Shown here in pieces: positions 1 to 8,512 of a DNA stretch of 36,706 bases. The DNA comes from Bacteroidales bacterium (GTDB lineage: Bacteria > Bacteroidota > Bacteroidia > Bacteroidales > DTU049). The notes beneath the pieces are model-generated. The model was not told the DNA's origin and made no database searches. It saw nothing but the letters and a program-made list of their open reading frames with translations. Positions within the stretch are counted from its first letter, which is position 1. The number at the start of each line of letters is the position of its first letter. A program made the position numbers and the translations under genes. The stretch is from contig JAFGWG010000038.1 in assembly GCA_016937255.1 (NCBI GenBank), forward strand, positions 1 to 36,706, given 5' to 3'.

Positions 1-672
1 AACCCGTTCCTGCATTAGATCCGTTCACCTTCCATTGATATGATGGTGTGCCGCCATTGGTTGGACTGGCAGTGAATATAACATTGGTTCCGGAACATAT
101 TGATGTAGCAGTAGGAGAAACAGCTACCGAAGGAGTAACAGAAGAATTTACAGTCATGGTTATCCCTGCAGAAGTAGCAGTCGTTGGCGAAGCACAAGAT
201 TCTGTTGAAGTCATGACAACAGTAACCACATCGCCATCATTTAATCCGGTGCTTGAAAATGTTGATCCTGTTCCTGCATTAGATCCGTTCACTTTCCACT
301 GATAAGAAGGTGTTCCACCATTGGTTGGTGTTGGAGTAAAAGTAACGTTAGTTCCCGCACAAATAGTTGTGGCAGAAGGAGCAACCGTAACCGAAGGAGT
401 AACCGCTGAATTTACTATCATTGTAATTCCTGAAGAAGAAACTGTTGCAGGAACTGCGCATGATTCGCTTGAAGTCATGTCGCAAGTAACTACATCGCCA
501 TCATTTAATCCAGTGCTTGAGAATGTTGATCCAGTTCCTGCATTAGATCCGTTCACCTTCCATTGATATGTTGGTGTACCACCATTGGTTGGTGTTGGAG
601 TAAAAGTGACATTGTCTCCAGAACAAATTGTTGTTGAAGAAGCAGCTATTGATACTGAAGGAGCAACTGAAG
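1..672 (-). repeat. In-frame 264-bp tandem repeat inside the surface protein gene
   Basis: The word ttcctgcatt recurs at 7, 271 and 535, and gaaggag at 393 and 657, giving an exact period of 264 bp, or 88 codons. At least 2.5 copies are visible and the array continues off the left edge. Each unit encodes an Ig/PKD-like module with two cysteines, the first in TICxGxNV. Copies are most alike around YQWKVNGSNAGTG and less so near the second cysteine. A period that is a multiple of three means unit gain or loss keeps the frame. Confidence 0.9.
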
Positions 673-3136
673 TATTGATTGTTGCAGTTGCAGGTACACG
701 ACTACTGGTGCAGCCACCGCCCTGTACTACCCAGTTGAAATATGATGTATAAAAAGCAGACCCCGCGCTATTGCCGGTAATACTAACAAGACCTGCAATG
801 GAATATGGATATGAAGCACTACTAATATAGAATAAGCGAGAATTAGCTGGTGTAACGAGTCTGTAGCCCGTTCCGGCAGGAATGGTCCAGTTCAAAGGCA
901 CCGTCGTTGCACTTGTAGCAATTGTAGCTGTGGTGCTTTCAAGCGTTGTGCCAGTATTATCCTGTAGCTCAATAACAACAGATCCATTGGTTTTTCTTTT
1001 GGCATCAACAGAAATCAAAGTCATTTCTCTGTCTACATCAAAAGTTAAATATGTAGCGACAGTAGTATTTAATGTTGTACCGACAATAGATGGACCAACA
1101 TTCTGAGAAGGCTCAGAAATAACATTTTCTACATAATAAGTAGTGGTTGCAGAGAGACTTGGAGTTGTCCAAGAAGCACCTGTTCCAACATAGTTCCCAC
1201 CTGTAAGGGCATCGTACCAATTCAAAGTATTTGCTCCTGATGAAGTAAGGGTTACTGTTCCCGTTCCACAACGAGATGCTCCTGATGCTGTTGGTGGTTG
1301 TGAAGTATTTATGGTTACATAACTTGTTCTGCTTAAAGTATCTCTTCCAAGTGCATTAATGGCAATTAACTCAACAGTATATGTACCATTTGCCGCATAG
1401 GTATGAGAAGGATTTTGTGCAGTTGATGTATTTCCATCGCCAAAGTCCCATTCCCATGAAGTTGGGGAATTTGAAGACCAGTCAGTAAATTGAACCGTAT
1501 TTGTACAAAATGGTGTTTGTTTATCTACAATAAAATTCGCAACCGGAGGCAGTGGCCCGGCGGGAAGCTGGAATGAATAAATCCTGGTTTCCTGACCTGC
1601 GGTAGATAATACATATTCACCTGTATGCCAGAAAGTAATACCATCTGGATCTAAGGAAGTCTGAGCATAATCACCAAAGCGATTATATGTTGATTGTGAA
1701 CCTGTTCCTGCAACCACTTCTGTTTCGGCAAAAGTCATTGTACCAAGAGGATCACCTGCGAGTCGTCCAGTGTAATATAATCCGGGAAAAACAGTTGTAG
1801 AAGACTTGGCATAGCAAAGTGCTATACTACCATTATCGTCCATAGCTGCAGAACCCATCCAACGTGTATCTGAATCAGGATTATAAATACCTTCCTGGTA
1901 TAAACTCCAAGTGCCGGTACTCTGATCCTGTCTTAATTCACACCAATATATTGCTCGTTGGCGCGGAGAGTTAGAAATTAAAACACCCCATGAAAGCACA
2001 AGATTGTTATAGCCTGACCAAGATCTCCATGGAGCTCTGTATCCTAAGACCCCTCCAATACCATCGAGTTCTTGTCCATTAGGTTGAGGCACATCATCCC
2101 AGCTTGGGTCGTAAGAAGCATCGAAGCTACCGGTGTTCACCTGAATAGGACCTGTTATTGTTGCAGTACCTGTAGTCCAGTTGGTGGACATGTTCCATAT
2201 TTTAACACCATCGGTTCCACCGCCCCATGCATTGTCGTAATAAGACATAAAAGGAAGTGGCGTTCCAACTGCGGGCAAAACATCATTATCTGCAGCATCC
2301 GCAGGTAATGGAACATAAAATGCACCTACGCTTCCTGTTGTGAAAGTGGAAAAAATTCCTCTTGCAGAACCATTACCAACAAGCATTTCATCTCTTTCAA
2401 AAACATAAACCTTGTCTGTAGATTGGTTTGAGGTCATATAATATCCATCAGCCCAGATTGAAAATTTTAAATAATCCGGAAACTGAGGAGAAACATATGT
2501 GTAGGTATAGTAAGAACCAAGAGGGTCACTTGTTTGCGAAATCGCAATATAAATCTCATTGGAGCTACCAAACTGGCTAATAAACCATCGATCAGCAAAT
2601 TTGTCGTACATGATAATCGGATCACCGGCATTGGTAGACAAGCCCCAAAGTGTTCCCATAGCAAAAGAGGACAATGCTGTTCCTGTTTTATCGTATATTC
2701 TTACCGTAGTCGCATTTACGCTTTGAATATAGTGATTGTCGCTTACCGCCCCTGTGGGATCAGGTGGATATGAACTACTTGTAATCCCTGCCCAGTTTGT
2801 TAAAGGAGCTCTATTTGAAATATTTCTTTTCCCCATTGATTGCTGAATAATGGTTGAGTCATTCCCATATTGTGGACCATCTGCAACTGTATAAATAAAA
2901 GTCTGGTGTGGTCTGTTCTTTCGGTCTGGTGACACCCACACATCATCCTCGTCAACATATGGCAATTCCAGAGGCTGCTCTGCAATCAAATCTCGCAAAG
3001 GCCTGGTAACACTAAAAGAAGACGGGTAAATAACCTGTGAACTACTCTCTTGCTCAGAAGAAATAGTTTGAGCCTTTAATTCACCCCAAGAAATAAACGT
3101 GAAAAAAAGGACACTCATGAATAAAAACTTCCTCAT
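1..3136 (-). CDS. Giant secreted surface protein with PKD/Ig-like domains and 88-residue repeats (C-terminus off the left edge)
   Basis: The minus-strand frame stays open from the ATG at 3136 to the window edge, about 1045 codons with no stop. It starts with a signal peptide (MRKFLFMSVLFFTFISWG, cleavage probably after LKA). Residues about 45-510 read like an extracellular beta-propeller-like region (for example DRWFISQFGSSNEIYIAIS). A PKD domain follows at about 525-600 (WEWDFGDGN, then HTYAANGTYTVELIAIN), an Ig-like module at about 610-680 (LNWYDALTGGNYVGTG) and a beta-rich segment to about 815. From about 822 come near-identical 88-residue Ig/PKD-like repeats (YQWKVNGSNAGTG). This is the architecture of Bacteroidota T9SS-exported adhesins. 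The sorting domain would lie outside the window, so T9SS export is inferred. No catalytic domain was seen. Adhesion or matrix binding is the likely role; the exact function is unknown. Confidence 0.85.
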   Translation of the reverse strand, partial: MRKFLFMSVLFFTFISWGELKAQTISSEQESSSQVIYPSSFSVTRPLRDLIAEQPLELPYVDEDDVWVSPDRKNRPHQTFIYTVADGPQYGNDSTIIQQSMGKRNISNRAPLTNWAGITSSSYPPDPTGAVSDNHYIQSVNATTVRIYDKTGTALSSFAMGTLWGLSTNAGDPIIMYDKFADRWFISQFGSSNEIYIAISQTSDPLGSYYTYTYVSPQFPDYLKFSIWADGYYMTSNQSTDKVYVFERDEMLVGNGSARGIFSTFTTGSVGAFYVPLPADAADNDVLPAVGTPLPFMSYYDNAWGGGTDGVKIWNMSTNWTTGTATITGPIQVNTGSFDASYDPSWDDVPQPNGQELDGIGGVLGYRAPWRSWSGYNNLVLSWGVLISNSPRQRAIYWCELRQDQSTGTWSLYQEGIYNPDSDTRWMGSAAMDDNGSIALCYAKSSTTVFPGLYYTGRLAGDPLGTMTFAETEVVAGTGSQSTYNRFGDYAQTSLDPDGITFWHTGEYVLSTAGQETRIYSFQLPAGPLPPVANFIVDKQTPFCTNTVQFTDWSSNSPTSWEWDFGDGNTSTAQNPSHTYAANGTYTVELIAINALGRDTLSRTSYVTINTSQPPTASGASRCGTGTVTLTSSGANTLNWYDALTGGNYVGTGASWTTPSLSATTTYYVENVISEPSQNVGPSIVGTTLNTTVATYLTFDVDREMTLISVDAKRKTNGSVVIELQDNTGTTLESTTATIATSATTVPLNWTIPAGTGYRLVTPANSRLFYISSASYPYSIAGLVSITGNSAGSAFYTSYFNWVVQGGGCTSSRVPATATINTSVAPSVSIAASSTTICSGDNVTFTPTPTNGGTPTYQWKVNGSNAGTGSTFSSTGLNDGDVVTCDMTSSESCAVPATVSSSGITMIVNSAVTPSVTVAPSATTICAGTNVTFTPTPTNGGTPSYQWKVNGSNAGTGSTFSSTGLNDGDVVTVVMTSTESCASPTTATSAGITMTVNSSVTPSVAVSPTATSICSGTNVIFTASPTNGGTPSYQWKVNGSNAGTG

Positions 3137-3247
3137 AATGGTTTGGTTTGGTATCTATTAACTAACAATAATACAAAAAAATACTCTAAATAGTTGCCTG
3201 AAAAACAAACACATAGAATAAATAATCATCAAAAAATAAATTTTTAA

Positions 3248-3281
3248 TGACATATTGCAGAATTTATTCGCTGATATGTCA
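3248..3281 (-). terminator. Hairpin between phosphoglycerate kinase and the surface protein gene
   Basis: TGACATAT (3248-3255) pairs perfectly with ATATGTCA (3274-3281). CAG (3258-3260) and CTG (3271-3273) can extend the stem inward past a 2-nt bulge. On the minus strand an A/T-rich run with several Ts follows. It lies 59 bp past the kinase stop and 112 bp before the surface protein start. It may terminate the upstream gene or be a 5' leader structure of the downstream one. Confidence 0.4.
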
Positions 3282-3339
3282 ATATATCTATATAAAACAG
3301 AGTGTTAATTGTGTGTTAATACGTAGTAATACCTGAGAT

Positions 3340-4632
3340 TTACCCTTGTTTTTTCTGCAATAGTGCCTTCACCGGCTCCAAACCCATTGCCGTTCCCTGC
3401 TCAATTGCTTTTAAAACAGCACCGCCTCCGGTAAAAATATAGTATTTCGGATTGTCGATAGCCATAATGTACAATCCGGGCAACAGGCGTTTCAATTCCT
3501 GCATAGTATCACCGCCACCGTAAAGTTTTGATGCATCTCTGTTTTGATCAATCAGTTCATCCAAGGCAATGGTTCCTTCGTTAAAATGCGGCGTAAAGCC
3601 CATAACGGCATTTACAAATACACTTTTTGCATCAGAAAAGACTTGTGCAACCTCTTTTTCATGAAAGGATTCCGGAGCCACATCGAGAATATAATTGAGT
3701 TTTGTGCCCTTTTCCAGCTTGCGGATATCATGAACACGGTGTTTGCCCTCAATTTTGCCTTCAAGCGTGTCCGATTCGGTTATAAACGGCAACTCGAGCA
3801 ATTTACCCGGATATTTTTGGCAAAAATCAACGAATTTCTTTGCATGTGCTGCATCCTCATCACTGATTCCTTTAATGATGAAGCCGTATTTTGCAGCAAG
3901 ATAAGCGTTGTACATCACTCCACCCAAAACAAGGTGATCGGCTTTTTCAAGCAATGTGTATAAACTCTCAATTTTGGTGTCAAATTTTGATCCTGCTACC
4001 ACGGCCACAAAAGGTTTTTCGGGTGCAAAAATTCGATCGAGATTGGATATTTCTTTTTGCATCAGAAAACCGGCATATGAGGGTAAATGCTTTGGAACGC
4101 CAACAGTAGATGCATGCGGCTGCCATGAACCAAAAGCGTCATTTACAAAAACATCAGCCAATCCAGCCAATTGATAAGCAAAGCGGTCTGCCCGCTCATC
4201 TTTGGCTTCTTCTCCTTCAAACCAACGGGTATTGGGCAAATAAATTCCATCAATCCGATCTTCTCTTAGGTCTCTGATTAAATGATTAATAGAAGTTTCT
4301 AAACCAGCATATCCTCCTTCTTCCTCTTCATGAAAGTCTGGAATATGAAATTTCACATGAAGCTTGTTTTCAAAATATCCCACAATAGGCTTTACCGAAG
4401 TGTCATCACTGATATTAATTCGACCACTTTTCTTGTCTTTCGGACGCCCAACATGAGTCATCAGAATGAGTTTTCCTCCATGTGAAACGATATAATATAA
4501 TGTTCCAAGCGTAGCATCAATACGGTATGGGTCGTGAATCAAGCCTTTTTTAACCACATTATGATCGACACGAACAAGAACTACTTTGCCTTTAAGATCG
4601 GCATTTTGAAGAAGAGGGAGTAAATTATTCAT
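3340..4632 (-). CDS. pgk: Divergent phosphoglycerate kinase
   Basis: This encodes a phosphoglycerate kinase (3-phosphoglycerate + ATP to 1,3-bisphosphoglycerate + ADP, cytosolic glycolysis). About 430 residues from the ATG at 4632 compares with about 395 in usual bacterial forms. Family motifs are recognisable but altered: VRVDHNV for VRVDFNV, THVGRPKD for SHLGRP, PNTRWFEGE for ENVRFxxGE, VNDAFGSWQPHAST for VNDAFGTAHRAHAS, AGSKFDTKI for GGAKVxxKI, YGGGDTMQE and FTGGGAVLKAIEQG. The glycine-rich nucleotide motif and lysines are kept, but two basic residues of the 3-phosphoglycerate site (H and R of AHRAH) read Q and P. An acidic stretch HEEEEGG lies near residue 100. An ATG 39 nt upstream (4671) would overlap the ATPase gene and adds non-family sequence, so 4632 is preferred. 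The family is certain; full activity is likely but not assured. Confidence 0.87.
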   Translation of the reverse strand: MNNLLPLLQNADLKGKVVLVRVDHNVVKKGLIHDPYRIDATLGTLYYIVSHGGKLILMTHVGRPKDKKSGRINISDDTSVKPIVGYFENKLHVKFHIPDFHEEEEGGYAGLETSINHLIRDLREDRIDGIYLPNTRWFEGEEAKDERADRFAYQLAGLADVFVNDAFGSWQPHASTVGVPKHLPSYAGFLMQKEISNLDRIFAPEKPFVAVVAGSKFDTKIESLYTLLEKADHLVLGGVMYNAYLAAKYGFIIKGISDEDAAHAKKFVDFCQKYPGKLLELPFITESDTLEGKIEGKHRVHDIRKLEKGTKLNYILDVAPESFHEKEVAQVFSDAKSVFVNAVMGFTPHFNEGTIALDELIDQNRDASKLYGGGDTMQELKRLLPGLYIMAIDNPKYYIFTGGGAVLKAIEQGTAMGLEPVKALLQKKQG

Positions 4633-4646
4633 AATTTTTTTGTTTT

Positions 4647-5834
4647 CTAATACATCAATCCAAACATCCATAAAGGTAAACTATTTAATGCCCCTATGGA
4701 AATATCATCTTTTACCAAATAGGAATTCTCTAAATCCTGTATCTGACTTTTACTCTTGTTTTTGCCCCCAATTTCAAAGATATATTTTTCATCCACTAGA
4801 AAATCACCTTTTTTAGGTAAAACCACATCATGATTTGTAAAAACATTTTGTAAAAAAAATGTCTCTCTTAATGTCCCGCTATTTACCTCCATTGAGGACA
4901 GTGCGTAATTCAAATTGCTATTGTTCATCCAAATTTTATCAGGTTTTGATAATACACTGACACTTTTGGATTTTTTATATAGAACTCGAATAATTTCAGC
5001 TTTTTCTAAGACTTGCAACACTTGAACCAAATTATTACGAGGAAGACCAATTTTCTCACTCAATTTGGAAATATTCGGAATAAAAGGAACATTAGAAGCA
5101 ATAATATAAATAAGTCGCTTCATTCGAGCAATAGAATCGTATGAAATATTCTCAACCGCCATAATATCAATGTCCAGAATCAGATTAACTGTATTCATTA
5201 ACTTTTGATAATAGACTTGCTCATCATCTTTAAAATATGGATAAGCACCGTGGCGCAAATATGAAGAAAAATACTTAAATGGTTTGAAATCATTATGAAG
5301 TTCAATAGCTATATCAACATGACTTTCAAGCATTTCATTCAGGGTTAATACCGGAAGTTTTTGTCTGTGATGATAAAGCATATACTCTCTAAACGACATA
5401 GGCTCTAAATGGTAGCTTAACAATCGTCTGCTTAAATCAGATTCACCTTTGTATAAGTCGAGCAAAGAAGAAGAAGTAAAAACAACATGGAGATCTTCGA
5501 AGTCATCGTAAATAAGCTTAAGCTCTCTGGACCAATCCGGATATTTATGTACCTCATCTAATAACAATAAAGCACCCCCAAAACTATTAAACTTTTCAGC
5601 CAGGCTATAAAGCGTATTCTCCGAAAAAAATAAATCATCGAGCGCTACATATAGGCAATCTTTCTTGCCATGATTTTTGGCGAGCTGAAGCAATAATGTG
5701 GTTTTTCCACTCCCTCTCGCACCTTTAATGCCTATCAAACGCTCATCTATTTTGATTCTGTCAAATAGATAGCGCCGAAACCATCTTGGGGCATTTTGAA
5801 TTTTTTGTTCGGATCTGGAAATTAAATATTCCAT
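4647..5834 (-). CDS. AAA ATPase with DUF4143-type C-terminal domain
   Basis: This 395-residue protein belongs to the AAA_14/DUF4143 ATPases that are multicopy in Bacteroidota and archaea. Walker A is GARGSGKTTLLL at about residues 38-49 and Walker B is ALLLLDEVHKYPDW at about 88-101, followed by sensor-like VVFTSSSLLDLYKGE. A middle helical/winged-helix-like region (KLSEKIGLPRNNLVQVLQVL, about 265-284) precedes the C-terminal domain, which ends with FLVDEKYIFEIGGKNKSKSQ, a restriction-endonuclease-like fold segment with a D...E.GGK pattern. The cellular role of the family is not established. It ends 14 nt before the kinase start, so the two may be co-transcribed. An AT-rich region with a perfect inverted repeat touches its start codon, suggesting self-regulation. 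No toxin or antitoxin partner is next to it. Confidence 0.8.
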   Translation of the reverse strand: MEYLISRSEQKIQNAPRWFRRYLFDRIKIDERLIGIKGARGSGKTTLLLQLAKNHGKKDCLYVALDDLFFSENTLYSLAEKFNSFGGALLLLDEVHKYPDWSRELKLIYDDFEDLHVVFTSSSLLDLYKGESDLSRRLLSYHLEPMSFREYMLYHHRQKLPVLTLNEMLESHVDIAIELHNDFKPFKYFSSYLRHGAYPYFKDDEQVYYQKLMNTVNLILDIDIMAVENISYDSIARMKRLIYIIASNVPFIPNISKLSEKIGLPRNNLVQVLQVLEKAEIIRVLYKKSKSVSVLSKPDKIWMNNSNLNYALSSMEVNSGTLRETFFLQNVFTNHDVVLPKKGDFLVDEKYIFEIGGKNKSKSQIQDLENSYLVKDDISIGALNSLPLWMFGLMY

Positions 5835-5855
5835 TTTGCTAATATTTTTAGCAAA
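5835..5855. promoter_or_regulatory. Operator-like palindrome abutting the ATPase start codon
   Basis: TTTGCTAA (5835-5842) and TTAGCAAA (5848-5855) form a perfect 8-bp inverted repeat with a 5-bp spacer, directly next to the ATG of the DUF4143 ATPase. Related half-sites (TTTGCT or AGCAA) recur in the next 70 bp upstream, near 5866, 5880, 5900 and 5915. The clustering suggests a binding site for a dimeric regulator, perhaps the ATPase itself through its winged-helix-like region. As RNA it would be a hairpin occluding the start codon. Confidence 0.5.
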
Positions 5856-5950
5856 TATATGTCATTTTTGCTTTTCAAGCAAGCAAATTAGTGTTTATTT
5901 TGCTTTTTGTTTTAGCAATTATGGGGTAAATCTGCTATTTTATAAAGCAA

Positions 5951-6454
5951 TTAATACAATTTCAAAAACACATATTCATTGCCTTGATATTGTAGAAAGC
6001 GAATGAAGTCCTTAAAAGTAACCACAAGAGACGCCTCATTATGGTTGGGATGAAAACTTATTCGTTCGTAATTCTGCAGATTTTCATCCAAAAACAGAAA
6101 AACATGCTTTTCTTTATCGTGAATGAGACCAAAAGGAGAAACTGAGCCCGGCTTAATTTGCAAATATTGCCACATTCTTCGCTCAGAAGCAAATGTAAGC
6201 TTTCCTTGTTTAAGTCTCTGTTCTAAATCCCGAATAGACAATTGCTCCTGAAAATGGAATATGACCAGATAATGTTTGTTTCCCTTATGATTTCTGAAAA
6301 ACAAGTTTTTACAATGAGCGGCATCAATATCTTTCCAGTATTGTGAAGCAATTTCGGCTGTAGGAGCTGGTGGATGCTCATAATAGTCGAATGGAATATT
6401 CAATTCATTCAATACTTCGTAAACTCTTTGGTCTCCTTTATTTTCTGACTTCAC
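5951..6454 (-). CDS. YbaK/ProX-family aminoacyl-tRNA editing deacylase
   Basis: This 167-residue cytosolic protein hydrolyses mischarged aminoacyl-tRNA, most likely Ala-tRNA(Pro), as a free-standing relative of the prolyl-tRNA synthetase editing domain. Visible motifs are YEHPPAPTAEIA (about 25-36), the conserved lysine in CKNLFFRN (about 48-55), RMWQYLQIKPGSVSPFGL (about 93-110) and SFHPN (about 133-137). The start is a GTG at 6454; no in-frame ATG lies nearby. It overlaps the end of mtgA by 17 nt, so translation is probably coupled. Family is clear; the exact amino acid specificity (ProX/PrdX versus YbaK) is inferred from the overall resemblance. Confidence 0.85.
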   Translation of the reverse strand: MKSENKGDQRVYEVLNELNIPFDYYEHPPAPTAEIASQYWKDIDAAHCKNLFFRNHKGNKHYLVIFHFQEQLSIRDLEQRLKQGKLTFASERRMWQYLQIKPGSVSPFGLIHDKEKHVFLFLDENLQNYERISFHPNHNEASLVVTFKDFIRFLQYQGNEYVFLKLY

Positions 6455-7178
6455 TATATGGGTGTTTTATTAATTCCTGAGGGCCAATATTCAACATATT
6501 TCTTTGAATAATACTATTTCGACTCCACAATTGTGGGGCAGAGGTCCAAATATTCCACTTTCTGGGATTTGGGAGTCCTGCCACCAGTAACGCTGATTGC
6601 TCGAAGCTTAAATTCTTAGCCCGTACATTAAAATACTGTTTAGAAGCCTCTTCTACACCATAAATTCCATCGCCATATTCAATCACATTCAAATAGACTT
6701 CCATAATGCGTTCTTTACTCCAAAGGGCTTCAATCAAAAAAGTGAAATATACTTCAAGTCCTTTACGAACCCATGTGCGATCGGGCCAAAGGAAGACATT
6801 TTTTGCACATTGTTGGCTTACTGTACTTGCACCACGCTTATCGGAATGCGTTTTATTGTATTCGCGGGCTTTTTCAATCGCGGCCAAATCAAATCCATTG
6901 TGATAGAGGAAAAAACCGTCTTCCCCGGCAATAACCGCCTGCCACACGTAAGGGCTAATGGAATCAATATCCACCCAATCGTAATCCATTTTGAGCTCTT
7001 TGCCTGTGTTTTTCTGATCAAAAGTTCTAATCACCATCAATGGTGTAATAGGCGGGTTAATCCACTTATACAGAATCGTCACGGCAATGGAGGATACAAA
7101 AAAGAATATGATCAAACGCAGAAAAAAGCGCCAGATCATTCCAAAAACACTTTGTTTTCTAAGTTTTCGCTTAATCAT
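6438..7178 (-). CDS. mtgA: Monofunctional biosynthetic peptidoglycan transglycosylase
   Basis: This GT51 glycosyltransferase polymerises lipid II into glycan strands at the outer face of the inner membrane. It has 246 residues with one N-terminal membrane anchor (about 14-36, rich in F/I/V) and no transpeptidase domain. Diagnostic motifs are AGEDGFFLYHNGFD (catalytic glutamate, about 85-98), RGASTVSQQCAKN (about 114-126), and WSKERIMEVYLNVIEYG with IYGVEEASKQYF (about 153-184). It overlaps the upstream dehydrogenase by 4 nt (ATGA) and the downstream deacylase by 17 nt. The grouping with metabolic genes looks like a transcription unit, not a pathway. Confidence 0.93.
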   Translation of the reverse strand: MIKRKLRKQSVFGMIWRFFLRLIIFFFVSSIAVTILYKWINPPITPLMVIRTFDQKNTGKELKMDYDWVDIDSISPYVWQAVIAGEDGFFLYHNGFDLAAIEKAREYNKTHSDKRGASTVSQQCAKNVFLWPDRTWVRKGLEVYFTFLIEALWSKERIMEVYLNVIEYGDGIYGVEEASKQYFNVRAKNLSFEQSALLVAGLPNPRKWNIWTSAPQLWSRNSIIQRNMLNIGPQELIKHPYSEVRK

Positions 7179-8317
7179 GACTCTATTAAATCAAGAATTC
7201 TTTCATAATCGTTAGCATCGAGCTTATGAAAATAGCCAGAAGCCTTCGATTTTACAAGGTGTTCAACGACATCTTTTCTTGAATATTGCGATAATTTCAG
7301 TTCCTGCAAATTCACAGGACTCAGAAACGAGGCATACATCTTTTCAACTTCAGCAATACATTCATCGCAGGTTTCAGAGCCGAAAACGGCTTTTCCGAAG
7401 GCCATAATTCGCTCCGGAATCCGATCTTTCATCAGGCGAAGCCAAGCAGGATAAACCGCAGAAAGCGTTGCACCATGAGGTATATCATACAATAAAGAAA
7501 ATACATGTCCGAATGAATGTACCCCCCAGTCGCCACTAACGCGGCCAAACATCGTAATTTCATTCAACGCACAAGTAGCGGCGTACATAATTCGTGCACG
7601 CAAATCGTAATTATCGAGTTCTTTTAGTAAAGCAGGACCAAATTCTCTCGCTTCCTGAATGACAGACACCACAAATCGATCAGCCAGACTAGCCTCGCCA
7701 GCACCAAACCAGGCTTCCATGCTATGCGCTACCAAATCACTTATTCCAAAAGCCGTATAATCACGAGGCACTGAGATTGTAAACGCAGGATTCAAAAAAC
7801 TGAAAGTAGGCGCTACAAGCTTATTGCTAAACGCAGCTTTTATTCTAGTTTCTCCATTTTGCACCACGCTAAAAGGATTCATTTCCGTTCCGGTAGCAGC
7901 TAATGTTAGTACAGCTACAATTGGAATAGCTTTTTCTGATGCCAACTTTCCTGTGTATAAATCCCATGGGTCATTATCATAAAGTGCTGATGCAGCAACT
8001 GCCTTTGCCGAGTCTATCACCGATCCGCCACCAACCGCAAGAATTACATCTGGCTGAAACTCTCTAGCCAGATTTGTAGCTTCTCTTACTTCTTCAATAC
8101 GTGGGTTAGCTTTGATGCCTTTATATTCGGCAAAATCCATATCAGCGGCTTCAATTTCGTGCATAATTTTTTTATACACACCGTTTTTAACCAGAGATTC
8201 TCCTCCCCTAATCAATAAAACTCTGGTTCCAAATTGAGGAAGAACAAATTGAATTTTTTCGTGTACATCTTTGCCAAAATGCATTATAGTAGGAATGTCC
8301 CATACAAAATTTTCCAT
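7175..8317 (-). CDS. Iron-containing alcohol dehydrogenase (YqhD/BDH-like)
   Basis: This 380-residue group III Fe-ADH reduces aldehydes or oxidises alcohols with NAD(P)H. The nucleotide motif is ILAVGGGSVIDSAKA (about 90-104). Metal ligands are the D and H of SDLVAHSMEAWF (about 190-201), the second H of VHSFGHVFSL, and the H of YDIPHGATLSAVYP. The order matches the butanol dehydrogenase/YqhD branch, which prefers NADPH and often detoxifies aldehydes. A TTG 18 nt upstream was rejected because a TAGCTTTG promoter element covers it, whereas the ATG at 8317 aligns with family N-termini (WDIPTIMHFGK). Its stop overlaps the mtgA start, so it heads a three-gene unit. The physiological substrate cannot be read from sequence. 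Confidence 0.9.
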   Translation of the reverse strand: MENFVWDIPTIMHFGKDVHEKIQFVLPQFGTRVLLIRGGESLVKNGVYKKIMHEIEAADMDFAEYKGIKANPRIEEVREATNLAREFQPDVILAVGGGSVIDSAKAVAASALYDNDPWDLYTGKLASEKAIPIVAVLTLAATGTEMNPFSVVQNGETRIKAAFSNKLVAPTFSFLNPAFTISVPRDYTAFGISDLVAHSMEAWFGAGEASLADRFVVSVIQEAREFGPALLKELDNYDLRARIMYAATCALNEITMFGRVSGDWGVHSFGHVFSLLYDIPHGATLSAVYPAWLRLMKDRIPERIMAFGKAVFGSETCDECIAEVEKMYASFLSPVNLQELKLSQYSRKDVVEHLVKSKASGYFHKLDANDYERILDLIES

Positions 8318-8332
8318 GCTCCAATTTTCTAA

Positions 8333-8363
8333 CAAAGCTACGGTGTTTTACTGATATTTGCAA
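8333..8363 (-). promoter_or_regulatory. Bacteroidota-type promoter of the dehydrogenase-mtgA-deacylase unit
   Basis: On the minus strand, TTG (8363-8361), 20 nt, then TAGCTTTG (8340-8333) fits the -33/-7 consensus TTTG-N19/20-TAnnTTTG (the first T of TTTG reads C). The -7 element lies 15 nt before the ATG at 8317, giving a very short leader and supporting that start. Confidence 0.6.
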
Positions 8364-8448
8364 GACTCCTATTGTTTTCTGAATATTATTTGGAATATAC
8401 CTCTGTGTTCATTACAAAACTATTGTTTTAAGTATAGCAAAAACAACA

Positions 8449-8481
8449 AATCCACCTTCCCCCTGAAGAGAAAAGTGGATT
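8449..8481 (-). terminator. Terminator after the outer-membrane protein operon
   Basis: AATCCAC (8449-8455) pairs with GTGGATT (8475-8481), and CTTC (8456-8459) with GAAG (8465-8468) inside it. On the minus strand the hairpin is followed by a T-rich tract (TTGTTGTTTTTG). It lies 32 bp past the stop of the gene ending at 8513. Confidence 0.6.
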
Positions 8482-8512
8482 GCCGTTTCCGTATTAGTAG
8501 TATCCGGAACGT

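Noticed and set aside
48-1106. Plus-strand open frames over the left region (48-302, 321-566, 882-1106)
   Set aside because: They are shadows of the repeats in the minus-strand surface protein gene, which has a signal peptide, PKD domain and uninterrupted frame.
4633-4671. Longer start for phosphoglycerate kinase (ATG at 4671)
   Set aside because: It would overlap the ATPase gene by 25 nt and adds 13 residues unlike PGK N-termini; the ATG at 4632 begins directly with the family's N-terminal pattern.
8318-8335. TTG start for the alcohol dehydrogenase at 8335
   Set aside because: The codon lies inside the TAGCTTTG promoter element; the ATG at 8317 fits the family N-terminus.
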